DNA of 10,013 bases from CAZZDA01 sp964652585 (GCA_964652585.1 CAZZDA010000042.1:1-10013); one strand, 5' to 3'; positions 1 through 5,284 are shown, counted from the stretch's first letter. The notes: generated by a model from the letters alone, not told the origin. Program-made: numbers and translations.

Positions 1-21
1 CCTTTCAGGCGACCCCACTCA

Positions 22-300
22 TCAAGCCACCCGCTTTGCGGGGGGTGTCTGACTACGAACTCTCTCATTTTTTAATCTCTTTTCCCTGCCTCGTTTTGAT
101 CTATTCTTAACAGCTTTTTCGTTAGCTGCTCTAGGAATGTAAAAACGTCTATTCAAAGAATCGCGATTTTTGTTAATTTCTCTAGATACAGAAGATGGGC
201 TACGTCTTAATTTTTTAGCTATAGCCCTCACTGATTGTTTTTGCCACAGCATTAATTGAATTGTTTCTCTTTCTTCAATGGTAAGATGTTTATATTTCAT
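22..300 (-). pseudogene. IS30-family transposase, N-terminal remnant (HTH_38 domain only)
   Basis: The reading frame starts MKYKHLTIEERETIQ and continues with a helix-turn-helix region (residues about 5-45, including RAIAKKLRRSPSSVSREI), which is the typical N-terminal DNA-binding domain (HTH_38) of IS30-family transposases. A basic linker follows to about residue 80 (RGREKRLKNERVR). IS30 transposases are usually 300-350 residues long with a DDE catalytic domain. Here the family-like sequence stops near position 58-65 and the last residues (SQTPPAKRVA) are read from an unrelated GC-rich hairpin. The catalytic domain is absent, so the protein cannot transpose. The start ATG lies just inside a palindrome and after a TGCTACAAT promoter element on the minus strand. 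The remnant was probably truncated by a deletion or a later insertion at about position 58. Family assignment is confident; the cause of truncation is inferred. Confidence 0.85.
24..47. repeat. GC-rich stem-loop near the left window edge
   Basis: CCCGC (30-34), loop TTT, GCGGG (38-42), with flanking CAC and GTG able to extend the stem around two or three extra G residues. It is preceded by AAGCCAC. A hairpin with the same AAGCCAC lead and a TTTG core lies at the right edge (9983-10009). It sits exactly where the IS30 reading frame loses family similarity, so it probably belongs to a different element that adjoins or cut the IS30 copy. Confidence 0.6.
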
Positions 301-348
301 ACACTTCTATTGTAGCAGAAGTGTTGCACTTACTTGTTGAACTTAGGG
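301..348 (-). promoter_or_regulatory. IS30 remnant promoter, palindrome and probable terminal inverted repeat
   Basis: On the minus strand an extended -10 TGC-TACAAT (317-309) lies just before the transposase ATG. It sits inside a perfect 8-bp inverted repeat, ACACTTCT (301-308) and AGAAGTGT (317-324), which could act as an operator. Immediately outside, TTGCACTTACTTGTTGAAC (324-342) resembles the outer ends of IS30-family elements, but the other end is missing so this cannot be confirmed here. Host sequence probably begins near 345-350. Confidence 0.5.
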
Positions 349-396
349 TGTTGGGTATTCAAACCCTGTTGTAAAATAATTATATGTGATGAAATA

Positions 397-439
397 TTGA
401 AAAATACTCTATTTTATGATAATTTATAGTAAGTATAAT
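397..439 (+). promoter_or_regulatory. Candidate promoter(s) of the 75-residue protein gene
   Basis: TTGAAA (397-402) is followed after 17 bases by TAATTT (420-425), a fair -35/-10 pair. A perfect TATAAT also occurs at 434-439 without a good -35. Either would give a short leader to the ATG at 500. The stretch 349-499 otherwise shows no gene. Confidence 0.45.
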
Positions 440-499
440 GAGGATATTATTGAGCAAGGCCTGATCATTCTTCTTACACTCATTGACGGAGGTGAACAA

Positions 500-727
500 A
501 TGGGTACCTACAGCTGGACAACAGCGTTCGAACCAATCGAAATTGGGGAAAGAGAACAAACAAACAAATTCAGAAACGTCACACCTACCGAATTCGCACA
601 AATTGTGATCAGCGATGCTATTGATAAGCTATCCTCCCAAAAACTACGGCGCCGACTGCGAAAGAAAATGCAAAAGAGATGGGGACTAACAACCTGCGTC
701 GTCTGTGGTGGAAGGAAGAAAGCATAG
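500..727 (+). CDS. Hypothetical small basic protein with C-terminal CxxC motif (75 aa)
   Basis: I do not recognise this protein. The start at 500 is chosen because a strong Shine-Dalgarno GGAGGTG (488-494) lies five bases upstream; the frame is open back to an ATG at 416, but that part has no ribosome site. The 75-residue product begins MGTYSWTTAFEPIEIGE, has a middle helix-like part (TPTEFAQIVISDAIDKLSS), and a strongly basic tail (KLRRRLRKKMQKRW) ending in TTCVVCGGRKKA. The basic stretch next to a single CxxC pair suggests nucleic-acid binding or a half zinc site, perhaps completed in a dimer; that is inference. It is one of the few genes in this window with a clear Shine-Dalgarno. It ends 47 bases before the first tRNA-like element and reads the same way, so a functional link to that RNA unit is possible but unproven. 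Confidence 0.6.
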   Translation: MGTYSWTTAFEPIEIGEREQTNKFRNVTPTEFAQIVISDAIDKLSSQKLRRRLRKKMQKRWGLTTCVVCGGRKKA

Positions 728-734
728 AACACTC

Positions 735-763
735 TTGCAATATATAAAGGTCTGTGCTAACTT
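735..763 (+). promoter_or_regulatory. Promoter of the tRNA-like transcription unit
   Basis: TTGCAA (735-740), 17-base spacer, TAACTT (758-763), preceded by the extended -10 bases TGC (755-757). Transcription would start at about 769-771, just before the first acceptor stem at 775. An AT-rich TATATAAA (741-748) in the spacer is an alternative -10 but lacks a partner -35. Confidence 0.5.
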
Positions 764-774
764 GCACAATGTTT

Positions 775-880
775 GGCGGGATGGCTAGACGGGCGCGGCA
801 AAGCCAAAGCGCCTTACGGGAAACTGCCTTTGGGGGCATTCCTCTAAGGACCGAGGGTACGAACCCCTCTCCCGCCACCA
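775..880 (+). tRNA. tRNA-like RNA 1: canonical acceptor and T-arm, aberrant anticodon region (106 nt with CCA)
   Basis: Acceptor stem GGCGGGA (775-781) pairs perfectly with TCCCGCC (870-876), followed by discriminator A and encoded CCA (878-880). The T-arm is GAGGG (853-857), loop TACGAAC, CCCTC (865-869); the loop carries A where nearly all tRNAs have T at position 55. A serine-tRNA-like D-arm is possible: GCT (784-786) with AGC (802-804) around a 15-nt loop. The remainder does not give a normal anticodon arm. One fold has a 5-bp stem CAAAG (805-809)/CTTTG (828-832) with an 18-nt loop and a small variable arm TCCT-CTA-AGGA (840-850). A competing, probably stronger fold is one long hairpin 812-849 made of CCTTA/TAAGG, GGGAA/TTCCT and TGCC/GGCA. 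No anticodon can be assigned. It may be a non-decoding tRNA mimic, an intron-bearing type II tRNA, or a decayed tRNA. The tRNA-like identity is well supported; the function is unknown. Confidence 0.7.
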
Positions 881-901
881 ATAATACATTGCTGGTACAC
901 A

Positions 902-981
902 GGTGTGGTCGTCTAGATGGCCAAAGACACTTCCTCCGTACAAGGAAGATATCGCAGATTCAAATCCTGTCCACACCGCCA
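902..981 (+). tRNA. tRNA-like RNA 2: cloverleaf with enlarged 9-nt anticodon loop (80 nt with CCA)
   Basis: Acceptor GGTGTGG (902-908)/CCACACC (971-977) is perfect, with discriminator G and encoded CCA (979-981). D-stem GTCT (911-914)/AGAC (925-928) holds a 10-nt loop containing the conserved GG; the D-arm looks like tRNA-Glu/Gln types. Anticodon stem CTTCC (930-934)/GGAAG (944-948) encloses a 9-nt loop TCCGTACAA instead of 7. If T935 pairs with A943 the loop becomes CCGTACA, centring a GTA (Tyr) anticodon but with C at positions 33 and 37; read from its 3' side the loop would instead place TAC (Val) with G at 33. The variable loop ATATC is normal. The T-stem has an A-C mismatch (958/966) at the position normally G53-C61, and a G-T pair at its base. 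These are unusual for a working elongator tRNA. Amino-acid identity is not assignable. Confidence 0.7.
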
Positions 982-997
982 AATATCTTGTTCTTTT

Positions 998-1041
998 TTT
1001 CCGGTTCTCGAATTTCCGCAGGTACAAACCCTGCCCGGAAA
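998..1041 (+). ncRNA. tRNA-like minihelix 3: acceptor stem plus T-arm only (44 nt)
   Basis: TTTCCGG (998-1004) pairs perfectly with CCGGAAA (1035-1041). Directly stacked inside is a perfect T-arm: GCAGG (1018-1022), loop TACAAAC, CCTGC (1030-1034). The T-loop has the same unusual A at position 55 as tRNA-like RNA 1. In place of the D-arm, anticodon arm and variable loop there are only 13 bases (1005-1017). No proper CCA follows: the next bases are CCCCA and already belong to the terminator stem. It looks like the top half of a tRNA, either a deletion remnant or an RNA that needs only the acceptor/T-arm half. The 12-bp coaxial geometry makes chance unlikely. Confidence 0.55.
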
Positions 1042-1075
1042 CCCCAACCCTTCCGATCCATCGGCGGGGTTTTTT
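1039..1075 (+). terminator. Intrinsic terminator of the tRNA-like unit
   Basis: AAACCCC (1039-1045) pairs with GGGGTTT (1066-1072), and an inner CCGAT (1053-1057)/ATCGG (1060-1064) forms the apex; a T-run follows (1070-1075). The first bases overlap the 3' strand of minihelix 3, so forming the terminator competes with forming that acceptor stem. Confidence 0.85.
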
Positions 1076-1106
1076 CTTAACATCTCAAACATCTCTTGCT
1101 TTTTAG

Positions 1107-1115
1107 TGCTATAAA
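1107..1115 (+). promoter_or_regulatory. Extended -10 promoter of the glycosyltransferase-Nudix gene
   Basis: TGC-TATAAA (1107-1115) between the terminator at 1075 and the ATG at 1174; no convincing -35 is visible. The same TGCTA core recurs at four other likely promoters in the window. Confidence 0.5.
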
Positions 1116-1173
1116 ATATACACTTCTACGTATCGACTACTTTTGCCGATAAGGAAATTCTACAATCTCTTTT

Positions 1174-2358
1174 ATGCTCCGCCCTCAACATTGCTATATA
1201 TTTGAAACACGAATTGATATTGTCACTTTTCAAGAAAGTTTGGCACAACTTGACTCTTTTTTGCGTTCAGAAAAAGCACATATCGTAACGACACTGAATC
1301 CCGAAATACTTTTAGAGGCAAAGAGAAATAAAAAATATCGCTCTATTCTCAATAAAGCCGATCTTAATGTTCCTGACGGCACAGGGCTTGCATGGCTGCT
1401 GCGTGCACTCGGCGCGCAAGATCAAAAACCGGTCACAGGAGCTGATCTTGTCTTGCGTCTTCTTTTTAAAGCACAAAAGAATGGATTGCGCGTTGCAATA
1501 CTCCATCGTGCAGATGGACTTTCTACAAAAGGAGGCTTGCTCCAAACTATAAAAAAACTTTATCCTCAATTGATGTTTTTTGTTATAGAGACATCAAAAA
1601 AAGAAGCTGAGCAAGAATCTACTCTACGGGCGATCAAACGCCATGAACCGCATATTATTATTACCGATTTTGGCGCGCCCGTCCAAGAAGCATGGCTGCT
1701 TACGCATAAAACCTATTTTCCCTCTTTGCGCATTGGCATAGGTGTTGGCGGTGCTTTGGATTATATTACCGGAAAGCAGAAAAGAGCGCCGAAAGCGCTG
1801 CGGAAACTCGGACTTGAGTGGCTGTGGCGGCTTCTCCAACAACCAAAACGTCTACCACGCATATATAGAGCAGTAGTCGTGTTTGGCGTACAGACAGTCA
1901 GGCTCTATTGGCAAAGTAAACGTATATATCGTCAAAATGCTTTAGGAGTTATACAACGCAGTGACAAAAAAGTGTTACTTGTGTCGCGCGCAAAAGACCC
2001 AACACACTGGCAGTTTCCACAAGGAGGTATTGACAGCGATGAAACTCCTGAAGAAGGAGTGTTAAGGGAGTTGCGCGAAGAGCTTGGATGCGCTACGTTT
2101 AGTATTGAGGGAAAAGCAGATCAAACATATCAGTATGACTGGCCCAAAGACCAAGTACAGACCTTTAGGGGGCAAGAGCAGTATATTTTTTTCCTTCAGT
2201 TTCATGGATTAGACAAAGATTTTCACTTGGAAGAAAAAGAGCTCGGAGCATATAAGTGGGTAGATCCTCTAGAAATTCCCGATACTGTCCACCCCGTACG
2301 AAGAGAAGTGGGGGAATATATTTTAAGCGAAATGAAAAGGTTCAAGTTAGTCAAATGA
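1174..2358 (+). CDS. WecG/TagA/CpsF-family glycosyltransferase fused to a Nudix hydrolase (394 aa)
   Basis: Residues about 10-245 form a GT26 (WecG/TagA/CpsF) glycosyltransferase. TLNPEILLEAK (40-50) and the motif VPDGTG (66-71) carry the Asp (D68) that corresponds to the proposed catalytic Asp of TagA; GVGGALDYITGKQKRAP (190-206) is the family signature. Such enzymes add ManNAc or a related sugar to a polyprenyl-diphosphate-linked acceptor at the inner membrane face. Residues about 253-390 are a Nudix hydrolase with WQFPQGG (279-285), as in RNA pyrophosphohydrolase RppH, and a complete Nudix box: G284, E290, R298, E299, E302, E303, G305. GT26 enzymes usually end near residue 240-250, so the Nudix part is a true in-frame fusion. 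The start fits the family N-terminus but has only a distant AAGGAA as possible ribosome site. The Nudix half may remove 5' phosphates from RNA or hydrolyse a nucleoside-diphosphate sugar; its substrate is uncertain. The gene follows its own promoter and precedes the GIY-YIG gene by 43 bases. Confidence 0.88.
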   Translation: MLRPQHCYIFETRIDIVTFQESLAQLDSFLRSEKAHIVTTLNPEILLEAKRNKKYRSILNKADLNVPDGTGLAWLLRALGAQDQKPVTGADLVLRLLFKAQKNGLRVAILHRADGLSTKGGLLQTIKKLYPQLMFFVIETSKKEAEQESTLRAIKRHEPHIIITDFGAPVQEAWLLTHKTYFPSLRIGIGVGGALDYITGKQKRAPKALRKLGLEWLWRLLQQPKRLPRIYRAVVVFGVQTVRLYWQSKRIYRQNALGVIQRSDKKVLLVSRAKDPTHWQFPQGGIDSDETPEEGVLRELREELGCATFSIEGKADQTYQYDWPKDQVQTFRGQEQYIFFLQFHGLDKDFHLEEKELGAYKWVDPLEIPDTVHPVRREVGEYILSEMKRFKLVK

Positions 2359-2401
2359 CCAATAACAAAATCCCAATGCCAAACGATAATACCCACGATT
2401 T

Positions 2402-2914
2402 ATGAAGAGATTAAAAAAATGTCTGTGTGATAATCCCGACTGTGCCAAATGTCTATTGGTGAATTGTGAAAATGTGAATTGTAAAATACATCCAAAGCAA
2501 AAAAAGAATGCTTTTAAAAGAAAATACATAAATAGAGGGCATGCGCATCGACGAACAATAAAATTATCTCCAAGAGTTTTTTACTGGAGTGATTGGCAAT
2601 CTTGCTCCAAAATGAGAGAAGATCTACAAAAAATTAAAAATTTCCCCGGTGTTTATCAAATAAGAAAAAGAGGTGGTGAAAAGTTATTGCATATTGGCAA
2701 GGCAAAAAAATTGCTAACACGAGTAAGGCAGCAGTTACGAGGTCGTGGTAAAGCCTGAAAAAAAATAAACAACAAAGGCTACGAGTGGAACAATTTGCAA
2801 ATTCGATGGACATACGAACCCGATAATATACAAGCCATGATTTCCGAAGCTATTCTTTTTATTGACTATATTGAAAAGTATGGCACGTTTCCTGAACTTG
2901 ATACGAGAATATGA
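2402..2914 (+). pseudogene. Cys-rich GIY-YIG nuclease gene interrupted by an in-frame TGA
   Basis: The first 118 codons (to TGA at 2756-2758) encode a Cys-rich head with C7, C9, C14, C17, C22, C27 and H30 as candidate zinc ligands, a basic linker, and the start of a GIY-YIG domain: FPGVYQI (81-87), LLHIGKAKKLLTRV (95-108) with the expected Arg (R107). After the TGA the same frame continues without another stop to TGA 2912-2914. It supplies the rest of the domain (KGYEWNNLQIRW, then DNIQAMISEAILF), including the Glu near codon 149 that matches the conserved catalytic metal-binding Glu. The short product would therefore lack that residue. The full-length frame ends in an ATGA overlap with the next gene, which supports it as the original 170-codon gene. 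The TGA could be a nonsense mutation (for example from TGG), a read-through site or a sequencing error. No ribosome site is visible before the ATG at 2402. GIY-YIG identity is firm; target and role are unknown. Confidence 0.75.
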
Positions 2915-3378
2915 TATACACACTCCCATCACAAGAAATAACTTATGAAGGTGCCAATAAAAAACTTCATAAAACATTTGCATTGTTATCATCAAGCACA
3001 AGAGCAACAATTGCTCATTTAAACAATAACTCCTTTTCAATACAATGGTATAAATTGTCTAGAAATGATGACTACAATATGGCAAGCGCTGCATACTCGC
3101 CGGATATGTTTGGTATAGCAATGAATATCCACAAAGATTTAAAAGGGGAAAAATATATATTTCCAATATATGTTACCTTAGGAGAAGACTTAATGTTTGG
3201 TAGCTATGTTTTAGTGAAGTTTAATGCCGAAGAAAATATAGATGAGTTTAGGAACATCATATTTGCCGCAAAGAAAGAAAATGATTTGGCTAAAAAGGTC
3301 ATAACCTCTGGTAAGAATTATTTTGATTTTTGTGTTACGTACGGAATAGGTTGTGCCAAAGGCGTAATTACTGTGTAG
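2911..3378 (+). CDS. Hypothetical protein (155 aa), translationally coupled to the GIY-YIG gene
   Basis: I do not recognise the family. The ATG overlaps the final TGA of the full-length GIY-YIG frame (ATGA), a typical translational coupling, and no separate ribosome site is seen. The product is soluble-looking, without signal peptide or membrane segments. It mixes polar and beta-prone parts (for example KYIFPIYVTLGEDLMFGSYVLVKF, split here as KYIFPIYVTLGED and LMFGSYVLVKF), and the C-terminal end has two cysteines (FDFCVTYGIGCAKG). The coupling suggests it works with, or protects against, the nuclease, but no domain evidence supports either. The next gene follows after nine bases in the same direction, so the three probably share a transcript. 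Confidence 0.6.
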   Translation: MIYTLPSQEITYEGANKKLHKTFALLSSSTRATIAHLNNNSFSIQWYKLSRNDDYNMASAAYSPDMFGIAMNIHKDLKGEKYIFPIYVTLGEDLMFGSYVLVKFNAEENIDEFRNIIFAAKKENDLAKKVITSGKNYFDFCVTYGIGCAKGVITV

Positions 3379-3387
3379 CAAAAATAT

Positions 3388-3714
3388 ATGAAATGGCTAG
3401 TTTCAAGTAAACAAACAACAGATATATGGGGCGTTGCTTTTATCTTGGCTCTTCCTTCATTAGTTTGGAACAATATTGTTACAAACATTTTAATAACTAT
3501 TGCTGGAGTGCTGATGATAGTTGCAATACTATCAAGAATACGTGATCAAGCCCGTGAGTTTACAGGGGATCAAAAATTATTAGAAGTAAACTGGAACGAT
3601 GAAAAAAATAATTTTTCAATGAAACGGATAATTTTAGCAACCCTAGTTAGCATTGTAGTAATTGGTGTAATTTTGTATTTGTCTGCTTTTTTCTACTTTA
3701 ACGAACACCCTTAA
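3388..3714 (+). CDS. Hypothetical membrane protein (108 aa), three predicted transmembrane segments
   Basis: The family is not recognised. Hydrophobic segments at residues about 12-30 (IWGVAFILALPSLVW), 31-49 (VTNILITIAGVLMIVAIL) and 80-103 (IILATLVSIVVIGVILYL) suggest three membrane passes. A charged loop lies between the second and third (RIRDQAREFTGDQKLLEVNWNDEK, in two parts around 50-74). The gene lies nine bases after the 155-residue gene and ten bases before gltX, so it is likely part of the same operon. No ribosome site is clear. It may anchor the preceding soluble protein, but this is a guess from adjacency only. Confidence 0.6.
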   Translation: MKWLVSSKQTTDIWGVAFILALPSLVWNNIVTNILITIAGVLMIVAILSRIRDQAREFTGDQKLLEVNWNDEKNNFSMKRIILATLVSIVVIGVILYLSAFFYFNEHP

Positions 3715-3724
3715 TTCTAATGCT

Positions 3725-5263
3725 ATGAACACTCGCGTAAGACTTGCACCATCACCCACAGGCAGTTTACACATCGGTACCGCACGCACCGCGCTTTATA
3801 ATTACCTGTTTGCCAAAAAGCAGAAAGGCACGTTTGTGCTGCGCATTGAAGATACTGACCGCTCCCGCTCTACAAAAGAGTATGAAGACAATATTAAAGA
3901 TGGGCTCAAGTGGCTTGGTCTTGGTTGGGACGAGGGGATCGATACGGATGGCAACTATGGACCATACCGACAAATGGAACGGCTTTTGATCTATAAAAAA
4001 TATATCAACCAACTGCTCGCGGAAGATAAAACATATCCTTGTTATTGCACAACAGAAGAGCTGGAAGCTGAGAGAAAGGATATGGAAGCAAAAAAACAGC
4101 CGCCAAAATATAGCGGTACATGCAGCGAGCTTACTGAACAACAAAGAGTCGCATTAAAAAAAGAAGGACGCGTGCCGGTTATTCGTTTTCGCATACCAAA
4201 AAATATTGGGAAGAGATCATATACCGACCTTATTCGCGGAAAAATTGAAGAAGATATATCTCTCTATGGCGATTTTGTGATCGTAAAATCAGATGGCGTA
4301 CCGCTCTATAATATTGCCAATGTTATTGACGACCATGAAATGAAGATGACGCACACTATTCGCGGCGAAGACTTACTGCCCTCAACCATCAAGCAAATAT
4401 TGCTCTACGAAGCATTGGGGTGGAAACCGCCAGAGTTTGCGCATATACCGCTTATTCTAAATGCCGATAGAACAAAAATGTCCAAACGAAAAAACCACGC
4501 GACCGTCAACTGGTTTCGTGAAAATGGCTACTTGCCGGAGGCACTTCTCAACTTTATTGTGCTGCTCGGATGGAACCCAAAGACAAATGAAGAAGTGTTT
4601 GCACTACATGAACTTGTGGAGCGATTTGACCTTGCGCAAGTACACAAGTCAGGAGCAATCTTTGACCAGAAAAAGCTTGATTGGTTGAACAGCCAGCATA
4701 TCAAAAGACTTGATCTTGAAGACTTAACCCAGCGCATGATTCCCTATCTCATTGAAGATAATGTGCTACAGCCCATGTATGTGACTGATGAGCCGATCGC
4801 GACAGGATACGGCACTACCATTACCGAGACGTATTTGCACGTACCTACACAAAGAGAAGTGTCCTTTACTGAACTTATGCGTATTGTAAATCTTATTCGT
4901 GATCGACTTATTACCCTACGCGGAGCAGGGGAGGCGTGCGCGTTTTATTTTGAGGTGCAGCCGCACGAGGTAAAAGACCTTAATTGGAAAGATAATTCTT
5001 TAGAAACTACTACGAACGTTTTACAATTTTCTTACAAGCTGTTCGAAAATACCAAAGATGCGGATTGGACGAAAGATATGCTTGAAAAAATATTCTTTCC
5101 TACGATAGAAAAAAGTGAGTGGGGGAATGGAGATGTGCTCTATCCTTTGCGTGTCGCTTTAACTGGACTACAAAGATCTCCCGGACCATTTGAGATAGCG
5201 GAAACACTTGGCAAAAAAGAAACACTGCATCGCGTACAACAAGCATTGCAGAAAATTGCTTAA
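3725..5263 (+). CDS. gltX: Glutamyl-tRNA synthetase
   Basis: This class Ic synthetase charges tRNA-Glu with glutamate in the cytoplasm; in many bacteria lacking GlnRS it also charges tRNA-Gln for later amidation. RLAPSPTGSLHIGTARTAL opens the catalytic domain with the HIGH-type motif HIGT (16-19), then LRIEDTD (39-45), TIRGEDLLPS (211-220) and the KMSKR loop (251-255). Residues after about 330 form the helical anticodon-binding part. Total length 512 is slightly above the usual 470-490. In the zinc region C106-x-C108-x24-C133 is kept, but the fourth ligand position of the E. coli enzyme (His two residues after the last Cys) is Glu here, so zinc binding may be altered. The start follows the upstream membrane protein gene by ten bases with no visible Shine-Dalgarno. 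Residues about 341-370 look like a small insertion near the end of the stem-contact region; this is tentative. Confidence 0.97.
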   Translation: MNTRVRLAPSPTGSLHIGTARTALYNYLFAKKQKGTFVLRIEDTDRSRSTKEYEDNIKDGLKWLGLGWDEGIDTDGNYGPYRQMERLLIYKKYINQLLAEDKTYPCYCTTEELEAERKDMEAKKQPPKYSGTCSELTEQQRVALKKEGRVPVIRFRIPKNIGKRSYTDLIRGKIEEDISLYGDFVIVKSDGVPLYNIANVIDDHEMKMTHTIRGEDLLPSTIKQILLYEALGWKPPEFAHIPLILNADRTKMSKRKNHATVNWFRENGYLPEALLNFIVLLGWNPKTNEEVFALHELVERFDLAQVHKSGAIFDQKKLDWLNSQHIKRLDLEDLTQRMIPYLIEDNVLQPMYVTDEPIATGYGTTITETYLHVPTQREVSFTELMRIVNLIRDRLITLRGAGEACAFYFEVQPHEVKDLNWKDNSLETTTNVLQFSYKLFENTKDADWTKDMLEKIFFPTIEKSEWGNGDVLYPLRVALTGLQRSPGPFEIAETLGKKETLHRVQQALQKIA

Positions 5264-5284
5264 ACGCTTAAAACGTGCTATACT
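5256..5284 (+). promoter_or_regulatory. Promoter of the M23 peptidase gene, overlapping the end of gltX
   Basis: TTGCTT (5256-5261), 17-base spacer, TATACT (5279-5284) with extended TGC (5276-5278). A small inverted repeat GTGCT (5275-5279)/AGCAC (5288-5292) straddles the -10 and could be an operator. The leader to the ATG at 5319 is short, with AAGGT as a distant ribosome-site candidate. Confidence 0.6.

Noticed and set aside
345..367. GGGTATTCAAACCC as the T-arm of a further tRNA at the IS30 insertion point
   Set aside because: No acceptor stem, CCA or cloverleaf could be matched around it; a four-base stem is too weak.
775..1041. The region as a tmRNA or selenocysteine tRNA
   Set aside because: Each element has its own complete acceptor pair, no tag-peptide frame lies between them, and no TCA anticodon or elongated acceptor stem is visible.
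618..1114. Several open frames overlapping the tRNA-like region on both strands
   Set aside because: They run across the acceptor and T-arm stems and the terminator, have no ribosome sites and no family-like sequence; the RNA elements explain the region better.
2359..2401. A/C-rich intergenic stretch with CCAATG-like words as a repeat array
   Set aside because: Only 43 bases long and without a regular unit; probably just compositional.
2756..2758. UGA reassigned to glycine or tryptophan throughout this genome
   Set aside because: TGA ends the glycosyltransferase-Nudix gene at 2356-2358 and the extended GIY-YIG frame at 2912-2914, and no tRNA with a TCA anticodon is in the window.
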